A DNA stretch of 64,000 nucleotides from Ardenticatenales bacterium (GTDB taxonomy: Bacteria > Chloroflexota > Anaerolineae > Promineifilales > Promineifilaceae), in NCBI GenBank assembly GCA_020634575.1, contig JACKBM010000035.1, forward strand, positions 1-64,000, written 5' to 3'. Numbering within the stretch: position 1 is the stretch's first letter; every line of letters begins with the position of its first letter. Under the pieces are notes generated by a model. It had not been told where the DNA came from. It saw nothing but the letters and a program-made list of their open reading frames with translations, and searched no databases. A program made the position numbers and the translations under genes. Below are positions 26,997-38,099 of this stretch, piece by piece.

Positions 26997-27644
26997 TCAC
27001 CTTTCCGCATCCACCAATGGCTTGAAGGCCAGACGGTGATAGTAGAGTCCCACAACGATCAAGACCGACGCCAGGATCGCCAGCCAGAGGCCTACGCCAG
27101 GCGTCGCAACAGTTTCAAACTGAGCAATTTTCCCGTTGCCCAGGACTGACGGCACAAACGGCTTGATCGCCGAACTCAAGGGAGCGGCCGGGTCCAGATT
27201 GGTACCAAATTTCCACAGCCACCATTGCAGATCGATCAGGAAAATGGGCGGCATCAGAATTGCCGGCAACGTCAGCAAAAGGACCCACCGAGTATGAATA
27301 AAGACAGCCGCGCCCAGCAGCAACGCCAGGGCCGCGATGCCAAAGATGCTGACCGACTTCTCAAATTGGGCGGCCTCGTCCAGCGGGCGCATGCCAATGT
27401 AGTGGTTGAGACCGTCAATCTCGGCAATGTCGCCGGTCAGCCGGTTGGCGTAAGCGGTCAGATGTAACCCTTTGGGATATTGTGGGGCGTGTAAGGTCAT
27501 CTCCCAGTAGGGCAACAGCGTGGAGACCAGTAGCAGGGCCGCCGCCGCCAGAAAAAGCAAGGTTGGCACCCTGTATTTTTGCCGGGTCTCCCCGGTCAGG
27601 TCGGCGGGCACACGTGGGCCGAAAAATTTACGAATTAGGCTCAT
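26997..27644 (-). CDS. NosB-like membrane protein of clade II nos cluster
   Basis: 215 residues from ATG 27644; an alternative ATG three codons earlier (27653) is equally possible. Four or so membrane helices and a large extracytoplasmic loop (HAPQYPKGLHLTAYANRLTG, then DIAEIDGLNHYIGMRPLDEA). Clade II nos operons carry an integral membrane gene, nosB, directly downstream of nosZ, and this gene occupies that position with the same layout. Sequence-level proof would need an alignment. Its role in N2O reduction is not settled. Confidence 0.75.
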   Translation of the reverse strand: MSLIRKFFGPRVPADLTGETRQKYRVPTLLFLAAAALLLVSTLLPYWEMTLHAPQYPKGLHLTAYANRLTGDIAEIDGLNHYIGMRPLDEAAQFEKSVSIFGIAALALLLGAAVFIHTRWVLLLTLPAILMPPIFLIDLQWWLWKFGTNLDPAAPLSSAIKPFVPSVLGNGKIAQFETVATPGVGLWLAILASVLIVVGLYYHRLAFKPLVDAER

Positions 27645-27742
27645 GATAATCATCCCAGACAACAAAGTTTCTGGATTCACCTGACGGACCAGGTTGGGCA
27701 GGGGCCGGACAATGAACCAGCCCCTACCCTTGCGGAGGAGAA

Positions 27743-29758
27743 CTACGGTTCGGGTTCGATCAACAGATACCCTGTCATTTCCAGGTGCAGCGCCGAGCAG
27801 AACTCGGTGCAGTAGTAGGAGAAGACACCATCCTGGGTCGCGTCAAACTCAAAGGTTGTTGCTTCACCCGGTTCGATGCTGAGGTTGATGTTGTAGTAAG
27901 GGATGGAGAAGCCATGGGTGGCGTCATAGGCGCGCTCCACATTGGTAATGTGCCAGATGACATGATCACCCTGTTGGATGGCGACATGCTCCGGCGTGAA
28001 GTGGCTACGCACAGCTGTCATCCAGATCTCCACCTGGTTGCCATTCCGCTCAATCCGTTCTTCACCAAGCACGACCGCATTGGGATCCACCGAGTTGGTA
28101 TGGGGATTCCAGCCCACCTCTGGATAAACTTCCCAGGGCTGCAACTTGTCTGCCTTAATGATCTGGGCGTAATGGGGCTCGCCATCCGGGATGGGCAGAT
28201 CATAGATAACCGGCATGGTCAGGCCGCCCGCCGAGATATCAAGCAGCTGAAAGTTTTGCGGCAGCAGCGGGCCGACATTGGTGAAGCGATCAATGGCCCA
28301 TTTATTCATCGAAACCAGGAAGCGGCCGTCCGGGCTGACCGTGTCCCCTTCTGCTGCAGAAATGTGGCCAACGTTGTACTGAACGGGCGTCTTGGCCACC
28401 AGGGTCCAATCCTCTTCCTCGTGCAGGTCAGAAAAATCCCCTCCCAAGGTCCAGCGCGCCACGGCGGGTTCGAGGAACAGGCTGGTGTAGCCGTAGCCTT
28501 TATCATCATATTGCGTGTGCAGAGGGCCGAGGCCAACCTCGATCTGCGCTTCCACGATGTCGTCAAATGCGAGAATGGGCACACCATAATCATCGTAGGT
28601 GTAGTCGCCGGCGGCGATGGCGTCGGTGATCTTGGCAAAGCTGTAGATGCTGACGTGGGGATCCAGCTTGCCGGAAATGGTCAGGAACTGCCCGTCCGGG
28701 GTGACGTCAACGCCATGGGGGCTTTTCGGTTCCGGGGCAAAGAAGAGAATACCTTCGTCGATGGCGGTCTGCAGCGGGATGACGGGGAAGCCTTTGACAT
28801 CCACGGTCATACCAGCCGCCGCCACGGAAACAGCTTTCTCCTTATCAATGATGTGGAGGTAATCCATATCATTTTGCGAGGCGCCGGCCTCAAAGGGGGC
28901 ATTACCCTCCTCAACACCGCCTGTGGCCATCTCTGTGTTAAACGAATTGCAGAAAATCCAGCCGTCACTGGCCAATTTGCCGGCGTCACACAGATCTTGC
29001 CAGTAAGGGGGCAATTCAATGGCAAATGATTCATCCTCGAGAATACGCCCGGAGGCACGGTCGAATTTCCAGAAGGTGATCATGCCGCGATAATCGGTGG
29101 CGTAATCATCCAGCGAGGCATATTCCCAGCCCAGGGGCGCGCCGTACTGCCCGCCTTCGATGACCCAATCTGTATCCGGGGTGGAGAAGGTGCCGCCATG
29201 ATCGCCGAGGGCGATCGGGTTCTTGACTAGCTGCTTGGTTTCAAAATCCCTCAGGTCAATGACCGCCACTCGGCCATTTGCCTTGTCATTGATAAAGAGG
29301 AATTGGCCATCATAATCTCCGGCCGTTTCACTCAGCGCCGGATGATGGGTATCGCCCCAGGTGATGGTGCTGCCCGGGGCGTTCCCGCCGGCCAACACCT
29401 CCATGGTATCGACGGCGCCGTAACCATAGCCCTGCCAGGGCTCCGGGGTGAAGACGGCAATCTTCTTGATGATTCTCATCGAAGGGATGCCGATGACATA
29501 CACCTGGCCGCCGTGGCCACCAGAGGCAAACATCACATATTCATCGTGGACCCCAGAAGGGGTATATGTTTTCAGGGCCGCCGCCACATCTTCCGGCGTC
29601 AGACCGCGGGCTTCAGCTATTGCGCTGGCGTCGGCGGATAATGATCCGGCCCCATCCTGTTCGTCCTGGCAACTAACAAAAGCGACTATTGCCAGAATGG
29701 TAAGGATGAACAGCGCCCATTTTGATAGCGATCGACTCGTAATCCTGTCCATAACCAT
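27743..29758 (-). CDS. nosZ: Nitrous oxide reductase, clade II (atypical), lipoprotein form
   Basis: 671 residues from ATG 29758 (AAAGGAGTTGAGAGA upstream). Signal with lipobox FVSC, Cys30, and no twin-arginine motif: a Sec-exported lipoprotein, as in clade II. The seven-bladed propeller carries CuZ histidines including H71, H82 and HH138-139 in GDTHHPALSE. The C-terminal cupredoxin domain has HGFSIPYYN and CTEFCSALHLEM (C650, C654, H658, M661), the CuA ligand set. It reduces N2O to N2 outside the cytoplasmic membrane. It heads a run of maturation genes. All expected ligands are present, so it should be functional. Confidence 0.96.
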   Translation of the reverse strand: MVMDRITSRSLSKWALFILTILAIVAFVSCQDEQDGAGSLSADASAIAEARGLTPEDVAAALKTYTPSGVHDEYVMFASGGHGGQVYVIGIPSMRIIKKIAVFTPEPWQGYGYGAVDTMEVLAGGNAPGSTITWGDTHHPALSETAGDYDGQFLFINDKANGRVAVIDLRDFETKQLVKNPIALGDHGGTFSTPDTDWVIEGGQYGAPLGWEYASLDDYATDYRGMITFWKFDRASGRILEDESFAIELPPYWQDLCDAGKLASDGWIFCNSFNTEMATGGVEEGNAPFEAGASQNDMDYLHIIDKEKAVSVAAAGMTVDVKGFPVIPLQTAIDEGILFFAPEPKSPHGVDVTPDGQFLTISGKLDPHVSIYSFAKITDAIAAGDYTYDDYGVPILAFDDIVEAQIEVGLGPLHTQYDDKGYGYTSLFLEPAVARWTLGGDFSDLHEEEDWTLVAKTPVQYNVGHISAAEGDTVSPDGRFLVSMNKWAIDRFTNVGPLLPQNFQLLDISAGGLTMPVIYDLPIPDGEPHYAQIIKADKLQPWEVYPEVGWNPHTNSVDPNAVVLGEERIERNGNQVEIWMTAVRSHFTPEHVAIQQGDHVIWHITNVERAYDATHGFSIPYYNINLSIEPGEATTFEFDATQDGVFSYYCTEFCSALHLEMTGYLLIEPEP

Positions 29759-30100
29759 TCTCTCAACTCCTTTCACGATAATGCGAGCCTGAGTTTGTAT
29801 TGAGGAATAGAGTACAGGAGAGGCTAGGCTCGTTCTTTGCGCTTGATCAAAGAGCCCGGCACGCGACAAAAGCCGCAGCCATAACACGCTGGTCATTTTG
29901 TTGTGATTAATAGGTTGCGGGAACCTGAATTCTGTCACTAGGACGGAACCAGGAAAAATACCATACTGAATTATGGGTTGGCAGGCTCCCTGCAGGGCGT
30001 CGCAGTTCCTTTGCCACCCGTGCCTTCGCATCCCCTGCCAGCTCACTGCATAACGAGTGAGTGTGGAAGAATGCCGATTCCCCGCTCAGAGGGTGAAAGA
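29759..30100. promoter_or_regulatory. Divergent intergenic region upstream of nosZ
   Basis: About 340 bp between nosZ (minus) and the PA14 gene (plus). It contains an 8-bp palindrome TTGATCAA at 29843-29850, reminiscent of Fnr half-sites but without the four-base spacer. The nosZ promoter and leader must lie here. No ORF or RNA gene is supported. Confidence 0.4.
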
Positions 30101-32263
30101 ATGAGTACGCATCGCCTATCCCCCAGTCACGGGCAGCAGGGCCATCCCGGTTTCGCCTGGGAACGGCCGCTGCTTGTCGTCACACTGATTCTGCTGGCCA
30201 TCGTCACCACGGTAATTGGCTGGCAGCTCTATGAATACTTCAAGCCGGAAGAGACGCCGGGGCTTATGCCGACAATTCCAGCCGCGACCGTACCGCCGGT
30301 CACCAGGGTCCCATCCCTGCAGATCTCGCCGCAACGCGGGGCCGAGGGGACGGTCATCACCGTCCATGGCGAAGGTTGGGAGCCGGCTGACACAATTCAG
30401 CTCTGCCTGGATGACCTGGGCGACGAGGCCGTGCCGCCAGTCTACAGCGTCACCGAGGTGGATGAGAACGGCGCCTTCCTGGCCGCATTCTCCTTCCCGA
30501 CCCAGGTAGAGTGGCAGAGCCTGCCGGATGTGGCCGTAGTCGCTGAGTCGATCTACAACGAGGACAAGGCTTCGGCCATTTTCAAGCTGCTGGCTGAAAC
30601 CGGCACGCCAACGCCGACAATTACCATCCCGGCCACGGCAACACCTAGCGCGACAACGACCGCCGTCACGCCCACCCCCACGGTGCCGGCATCGCCAACA
30701 GCCACAGCTATCCCGCCCACGCCGACCTGCACCTACGCGATGAGCTTCGTGGCGGACGTCACCATCCCGGATGACACCATCGTGCTGCCGGGGTTGGGCT
30801 TCGTCAAGACGTGGCGCATCCGCAACAGCGGCAACTGCCCCTGGCCGGCCGGCACAAGCTGGGTCTTTGCCGGTGGCAACCAGCTGGGCGGCCCGGATGC
30901 AGTCAATGTGGCTGTGACCAATCCGGGCGAGACCACCGATGTCTCCGTCTACCTGGTCGCCCCGACGGCGCCGGGCAGCTACACCAGCTACTGGACGTTG
31001 CAACTGCCGGGTGGGCAGCAGCTGAGCGAACGCTACTACGTCCGCATCATCGTGCCGGCGCCGACCCCAACGGCCACCGCCATTCCACCCACACCAACAC
31101 CAGTACCGACGGCGCCGGCCATCTACAACTGGCGCGGTGAGTATTACAACAACACCGGGCTGGTGGGCAGCCCCATCGTTATTCGGGACGATGCGGCCAT
31201 CAACTTCGATTGGGGCGACGGCGTGCCGGCGCCCGGCCTGCCGACGGACAACTTTAGCGTCCGCTGGACCCGCAGCCTTTACTTCCCCGGCGGCAGCTAC
31301 CGCTTCTTCGCCGCCAGCGATGATGGGGTGCGCATCTGGCTGGACAACACGCTCATCGTGGACGAGTGGCATGCCTATGACGGCAACACCTACATGGCCG
31401 AGCTGCCGATTACGACCGGCAACCACCTCATCCGGGTCGAGTATTACGAGGCGCGGGGCCTGGCCAACATCCAGGTCTGGTGGCAGGAGAACGCCAGTTT
31501 CAGCGAATGGCGCGGCGAATATTGGGCCAACCGGACGCTGAGCGGCGCCAGCACCCTGGTGCGCAACGACAGCAAAATCGACTTCGACTGGGGCACCGGC
31601 GCCCCGGCTGCATCCCTGCCGGCGGACAACTTCAGCGTCCGCTGGAGCCGCAGCCCCTACTTCGACGGCGGCCATTACCGCTTCACCGTCACGATGGACG
31701 ACGGCCTGAGGCTCTACGTCGATGGCACGCTTTTGATTGACCAATGGGAAGACGGCGCGGCCCGGACGATGAGCGCCGACATCTGGCTAAGCGCCGGCCG
31801 GCACGACTTGCGCGTGGATTACTACGGAGCATGAAGGTGGCTGTGGCCCGGGCCAGTTGGAGCCGGATGGAGGGTATCACCGATTGGCGGGCGAGTATTG
31901 GGCCAACGCAGAGCAAAATGGCGTCCCCGCCCTGGTACGCAACGATACCACCATTGACTTCAACTGGGGGACGGGCGCGCGGCTAGCTGCCTGCCGGCGG
32001 ACAACTTCTCGGCGCGCTGGACGCGGACGATAAAATTTTCCGGCCGTTCCTGCCAGCTTACATCATAGGTCGATGACGGCATGCGCCTGACCATCGACAC
32101 CCAGCTCTACCGGGATGAATGGCACGAGCACGATGCCAGCACCACCTACGTCGTCCACATCTACCTCGAGGCAACCATACCATCGTCCTCGACTATTGTA
32201 GACGCGGGCGAAGCCCAGGTTCACTTCTGGCGAGAAAGTAAGCAGCACATCGTGAGAATCTGA
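30101..32263 (+). pseudogene. Membrane-anchored NBR1/PA14-domain surface protein, frameshifted in the third PA14 domain
   Basis: From ATG 30101 (AGAGGGTGAAAGA upstream) an open frame of 577 codons runs to 31834. One membrane helix near 25-45, an IPT-like domain (~65-160), a Thr/Pro linker, an NBR1-type Ig domain with TWRIRNSGNCPWPAGTSWVF (~205-310), then two PA14 domains (WRGEYYNNTGLVGSPIVIRD, DFDWGTGAPAASLPADNF). After YYGA the text continues in other frames as a third PA14 (GEYWANAEQNGVPALVRNDT near 31885, then DDGMRLTIDTQLYRDEW near 32075) to a stop at 32263, needing at least three indels. The truncated product could still be surface exposed. PA14 domains often bind carbohydrate. Confidence 0.75.
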
Positions 32264-32322
32264 GAACCCTGGGGAGGGCAGTAGGCGCTGCCCTCCCCCT
32301 TAACATAGAACGTAGGTGTAAC

Positions 32323-32670
32323 ATGTTGCGAACAACCATTGGGCATCACGCCCACACAAACACAGGCAAATGGTCCGTCGCGCTCATCATTGCCATGCCG
32401 ATACTGTTTGCCATCGGCTCCGCGTTTACCGGTACTCTTTTACAGCGCGGTATCCCTCCGGCGACACCATCCTGGCCGCCGACATCGCCGCCCGGCCGGC
32501 CCTGGCCCCTCACCATGCTGAGCGGTATATGGCCGCCGGCGTCGCCGCACTGATCACCGGCCTGGTAGCGATCCTGCACGAGAAGATCACGCCCTGCTCT
32601 CGTCTACGTCGCCACCCTCTTTGGCGCCCTCGAGGCCTCTGTCCTGATTGGCGGTTCCTGTTCCCGCACA
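32323..32670 (+). pseudogene. Small multi-helix membrane protein remnant
   Basis: Starts MLRTTIGHHAHTNTGKWSVA then a helix ALIIAMPILFAIGSAF, shifts frame near 32455 to GDTILAADIAARPAL, and again to MAAGVAALITGLVAILHEK and LVYVATLFGAL, finishing near LIGG/FLFPH at about 32670. Reassembled, these make a three- or four-helix protein of ~110 residues. At least four indels in 350 bp. Not matched to a named family. Confidence 0.6.
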
Positions 32671-32729
32671 GCCATTTTGCGGCGCTGGTTATCCTAACCA
32701 GGTGCCTGATAGATCTTGAAATGCCTTGA

Positions 32730-35700
32730 TCCTATCCGGTCGTTCTAGTATCGGGGGAGCTTAAGGTACCGGGTGATGGGAGCTTTATCCACACAGAAAA
32801 CTGTTTTTTCTCTCACGAAAACGGGAGTTCATAAGGGGAGCTATTGTAGAATGAGGGCAACTCAGACCCACAAAGAAAAATCGTTTCTGATGGGGCCAGA
32901 GACAATAGTTAGCCTTTACAAAGAAGGTCTAGCGAAATGAAATGTGGAACAAGCAAGACAAGATCCTGAGACCACATTTGGCACCTGGGGAAAGACAATC
33001 ATACCGCTCCCTGAGAGAGGAACGCAATCTAAGTCAGCTCAAGACTGCGGATGAGGTCCAGCTTATCCAATATGAAAGGGTGGTTGCTACTCACCTATTG
33101 GACGATTCCATGCATAGTGATGGGATTGTCGATTTTCACATCGCCAGAGCAACGTGAGTGGCTTTGGTAATACAGGATATAGAATTTGATCATCAGCTGG
33201 TTGGTATTTGAAAGAAATCGACCCATAAGACCAAAACCGGTGGGTATCCACAGTTTCAAACAGTCGAGCTTGCTTTCTGGCACTATCCGATTGTTGAAAT
33301 ACCCCATTCGACAAACATCCGGTAAGGGCTTATCGAGGGGACCATCGAATATCTGTTAATTTGCGGCAAACCGACCGGCATCGTAGATTCTGAAGGCCCG
33401 AATATTTGTGGGATTCTCGACAAAGCTCACGTGAATTACATTTGTGTCTGCAAATCATCTGCTCACTGTTGATGACATAGGGCGGCTTGACACTCTGGCG
33501 GCGGCGTATGAGATCGTCGCTGAATATTCAATTGCCAGCGGCTTGAAGATGTGCCGTTACCGAGGTTACGGGCTGGTCAGATGATGATTGAGCTTACAAC
33601 ATGTTGATAGTCGATGGTGCGGTGGCAGTTGTTCATGTCCTTAGCTGACAATTGACTTGAATTAGAGACCACATATGCACTCCCGTAGCTTTTGATCCGG
33701 TTCCCGCACCTCTGGGACAATTCGACCACCAGTTGCATGCTATTTCGATTCTTTGAAGGGAAGTTTGGCTTTAGTCCAGATGTGCCCATGTGGACCATGT
33801 AATAGGTAACAAAGTTAGTAAAGTCGAAATTCCCTATTGCCGCAATAGCCACTATTCAATTGAAGGCTAACACTGCATGCTACGGACCTTTGCAGAGTTC
33901 GATTTCTAAGTGGCTGGCGCATCCAGACGTTATCGTTGTGTAGTGAAAAACACAATTGAGCCATGTCTGTGGGCAGTTCATAAGGAAAAGTAGCCAAAGA
34001 ATGGCGGAAATTGCATCTTTCTAAATTGAGTTACACCCCTGAGAACTATCTAAAGCCAATCAATACATTATATAGTAGTAACTCTCTTGCTTATTTAAAC
34101 ACTTATTTTACCTCGGCCAACCCCATTTAGAACGCCTCAGCTGAGTCCGAACACCCAGTGAAGAATTGGCATGTATATGGCGGCGATTATTTCTTGTTTG
34201 ATGGTCGTTTTATGCAATCCTGTTCTCACTTTGTCATGGGATTTGCGCTTCCAACTTGTCGTCTCTGGCCCGAGTGAAGCAATGGTCTCTCTATCGCAGT
34301 GAAGTGCTATTCGTTGCCGGCCATCTCTGGAGAAGGGGGTGGTCGAGGAATCAGCCGCGCTGCCCGTATGCAACTCGAAAATGGAGTCTTTGTTCCGCGT
34401 TTACTGTTAATTTGATTTTCATTTTTCCGAACAACAGTAAGACGCTCCGCGATAAGGTCAGTAGCTCAACAGACCCATCTCGACCGTAATGACAATGACT
34501 GGGTGTGGCAATTACATTTTGCCACCACGGACACATGAACATTGTGGATTTGACAGGCTGGGTGAAATCTATCATTGGATAGATGCTATGTCCCAACCTG
34601 ATAACGCAGGTGATGCCAGCCTTTCCTATGGAGCGGCCGAGGGCGAATGGACAACCATGCTTTCCCTTACCCATATCGCTACCCCTTCTCAATCTATCCT
34701 ATCAGCAAGCGTTGTTTCCCCTGAAAAACGATGATGAAATGTTTTCTGGCGACCATGAAAGGCTGTTGTATAAAATACGCTGCAAAAACATGTGACTCCG
34801 GGAATTCAGTTTAGGTCCTTGCCAAACGTGTGCGCCATTCCTGAAAAGGAGAGGCTACAGGGTAATGCCGAAACGAAACCAATACCTGATCCGTGAGTCC
34901 CAGGATGATTGGTGTGCCAACACCTGGAGAAGAATATCATCGCATGTTGGGGAACATGAGGTATAAATAGATTTTGGCTTTGAGCAAAGTAATAGCCAAC
35001 GATATCTGTGAGAAACCATGAAGCCATCTACATGCCAGAAACGGCTTTATTCTCGACCATTGCCTAGTTTATCACTGGCTGAAAAAGCATTCTGGCAGCA
35101 ATAAATCTGGAAGACCAACAGTATTGCGGGCTTCACTATACCAAAGAGGAGCATCCAGGCGGGAATTGTACGAAGTTAACAAACCGGCCATTGGGAGCGC
35201 AAATACAAGGTACATTCTGCATTGACAAAGCCAGAGCGCATTTAGACATTTCGTTGGGACAACGATTGATTCGATATCAAGAATTAGCCAGACGAAGCAA
35301 TGGCCCTGTCAAATGACAAACTGGTCAGGAAAAACAATCAATCGACCAGAAGATGTAGCGGGCAAAGGAAAAGCTGGTTTGGGTAACTGGTTTCCCTGGG
35401 TGCCGCTCCCTTCCATAGTGACTGAGAAGTAAACCGACTGCTGGAAAATGAGAAAACACCTGACAATTGCGTCCTGGCTACCTTGCAATTGAGTTCACCC
35501 GAGACCGGCGCGTGGGTCCAGACGCTACGTTAGCAAGTTTTCCTGCGCCCTCCTGGAAGCGAGCAATCCTGGACCGGGTCATCGGAAACGTGGACCGCTT
35601 CCAGCATAGGGCTCGGTCAGCATCTCAAGCTCATTGACCTGGCACTTCAGTAATTCGTATGGAACCACTTGAGTTTGGGTCATGTCGTGAACCATTTGGT

Positions 35701-36763
35701 GAACAGCAAGCACCAACAAACGCTCCAAGATGTGTTCCATGATTCCAGTGAAGAGTAATATCGCTGGCGCGACATTGAGCTACCCCTGTCGTTCTAGGTG
35801 CGAAATACAGAAGGACGTGGGTCAGAGTGCAGTGGCGCTTAATGACGTTCGCGCTTTCTCATCGCCCACATCCGCCCCCAAACAAAGAGAGGCGCGGTGG
35901 ATCTGTTCGCGGATTTCTGCAACGAAGCTGGTAAAGTGATGGAATATAAGGACGCATTGCCAAAGTGAATTCGATGATCAGACAACACCTTTCATGGTGA
36001 AGTCATTAATCTGCGCGACGTCATCATTTGAAGGTCAGTCTGTTGAAGAACGCGAGGCGTTTCCGGATCGGCTACGATTACCTGGAATTTCGGTGCTGAA
36101 CGTGGTGAGACAGAACGACCTTTTCGGGCAAGCTGATCAGGATGGATCCAGCTTCACAGAAAGTTGACGTCCAGGCAAGACTAGCCAACAAGAGCCTAAA
36201 TAGCTGGCTAAATGACGCGCTTAAAGACCTCGGTGCCAGAGAAATCACTTACAACAAAGTGTGCTGCGACCCTGCGCCAAATTTGAATTGCAAATCGCTC
36301 ATTGGCTGCAACACCGCCGTTGACTGAAACCATGCCGACAGGCGACGCTTTGATTCTTGAACAGTTTGCCAATTATTGCGGTGGTGCGTTCCAGCCGAAG
36401 GGCGATATTATCGCTGCCATCTGGATTTCTTGAGCTCGTATCTCAACGAGCACGCCATTGCCTGCTGATCAAGCGCTTAGACTCACTAAAATCGGCATAT
36501 GCATCAAACGAATTCATGTTGATTGTCTTTAGGGTTCGCCAACACCGTGTTACGGACCCGTACTTGAATCGATATGAGCAGTTGGCGAAGTCTATAAACA
36601 TTTGCCTTGTCAGGTTAGTTCTCACGCCGGCAGAATACCGACAGTTTCCGGGCAAGTGAGGAACAATCGCGTCAATTGAAATATGTACTTGCTGGCCTGT
36701 GACATTGGCCTGCTTTGTCAACCTGAGGGGTTAGCTAACGACGTATCAAACACAGGAGAATCC
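32730..36763. other. Gene desert, AT-richer, no intact gene recognised
   Basis: Four kilobases with a visibly lower GC content than either side and only short open frames on both strands. A few segments read like decayed coding sequence (33440-33560: HLLTVDDIGRLDTLAAAYEI; 36140-36320: DVQARLANKSLNSWLNDALK) but none matches a family I know. No inverted-repeat pair typical of an insertion sequence, no CRISPR, no tRNA and no dispersed ACCGGCCGGT copy was seen. Either a graveyard of old genes or acquired DNA. Confidence 0.55.
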
Positions 36764-38099
36764 ATGAACGCTATCATTCTGCATACAGACCATCTAATTA
36801 CAATGAATGCGACGAATGAAATCATCATTAACGGCGCAGTCTTGATAAGCGGAACGGCAAGATTCGTTGTTGGCACTGCATCTGAGGATCAAAGCGGCAA
36901 ATCCAGATGTTTGATTGAAAAGGTTGGCTGATCGCCTGCTTATGCCGGGGCTGATTAATGCCCACATGCATTCTGGATTACTCCGTGGCACGGCCGAAGG
37001 ATTGCCCGTCTGGGAATGGCTTCAGCAGTTCATTGACCCCATGCATCGCGTCATCAATATGAGCAAGAAGCAAAAATTGCCTCATTCTGTGCTATGCTGA
37101 ATCGCTTTTGTCTGGCACCACAACGACTGTGGACATGTGGCGCCATATGCATGGCAGCGCCACTGCGGCAGCAGAATTAGGAATCCGTGCCGTGCTCGTG
37201 CCATATGTGGCTGAACATCCCGAGCATGATTATTTTGAGACTTTGCAAACCAATGAGGCTCTTATCCAGCAATGGCACGGCGGCGCGAACGGTCGTGCAC
37301 ACGTTTGGGTCTTCGGAGCATATGTTTACGCTGCACCTGAAGCGTGGGGCGTGCATTTGATGGCGAAACATTATCAAACTGGCTTCACACCCACAGCAAC
37401 GAAAGCAAATTCGACGTCGATGAAACCAGAAACGCTACAATCTCCGACCGGTGAAGCGCTAGAAAAATTCGGTCTGCTCGATGCGCCCCACACGTTGCTT
37501 GCCCTGTGTTTTGGCTTTCGGACAGTGAAATTGAAACCTGGCTGAGCGCAATGTTGGCGTCGCGCACAACCCCGTTAGCAACATGAAAACTCGCTAGCAG
37601 CGCCTGCGCGTGTGGTGGACCTGCTTTGCCAAACAGGTGGCCGTTGGCCTTGGCACTGATGGTGAAAGGAAAACAATAACCTCGATATGTTTGAGGAGAT
37701 GAAAACATCATCGCTCCTCGCCAAACTATCAACTCTTGATGCTGCGGCACTTGATGCCTGATCTGTCTGCCGTATGGCAACCACTGGCGCACGTGCTCTG
37801 GGATTGGATGCTGAAATAGGCTCGATAGAAGTTGGCAAGCAGGCCGACCTGACGTGCCATTCCGCAGCAACACGCCGCGTCTCACTCCACTTCTCTCCGG
37901 AAATGATGGCAATCTGCATCACAACCTCGTTCACGCCGTTGAGGTGACGTTGATATGACAATGGCTGCTGGCAACATCGTTGTTATGGTGGCAACTGCCT
38001 GCCGATCTTCAGGAGCTGATCGCCGCTGAACGGAGTCCCAATCTATTTCGCAGCGTGGGGCTGGCAACGCACGATACGGTTAATTTGCCCCAACCGTGA
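36764..38099 (+). pseudogene. TRZ/ATZ-family amidohydrolase, heavily degraded
   Basis: ATG 36764 follows a good CAGGAGAATCC. Pieces in successive frames spell the family in order: MNAIILHTDHLITMNATNEI, LMPGLINAHMHSGLLRGTAE with the metal-binding HxH, SGTTTTVDMWRHMHGSATAA, DMFEEMKTSSLLAKLSTLDA, and ARALGLDAEIGSIEVGKQAD near the C-terminus, ending GLATHDTVNLPQP with a stop at 38099. Such enzymes hydrolytically deaminate purines, S-adenosylhomocysteine or triazines. At least six frameshifts or stops, and the middle is shortened, so no enzyme can be made. AT-richer than its surroundings. Confidence 0.8.

Noticed and set aside
27785..29029. Long plus-strand open frame opposite nosZ
   Set aside because: Antisense shadow of nosZ, no motifs.
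29843..29850. TTGATCAA as an Fnr site upstream of nosZ
   Set aside because: Lacks the four-base spacer of TTGAT-N4-ATCAA; kept only as a note.
30116..31744. 542-codon minus-strand open frame opposite the PA14 protein
   Set aside because: Antisense shadow; the plus strand carries clear NBR1 and PA14 domains.
33577..33852. 91-codon minus-strand frame in the desert
   Set aside because: No ribosome site, GTG start, no recognisable motif; may be chance.
35000..35400. Possible transposase remnant
   Set aside because: Translations show stops in all frames and no DDE or HUH motif; no terminal inverted repeats.
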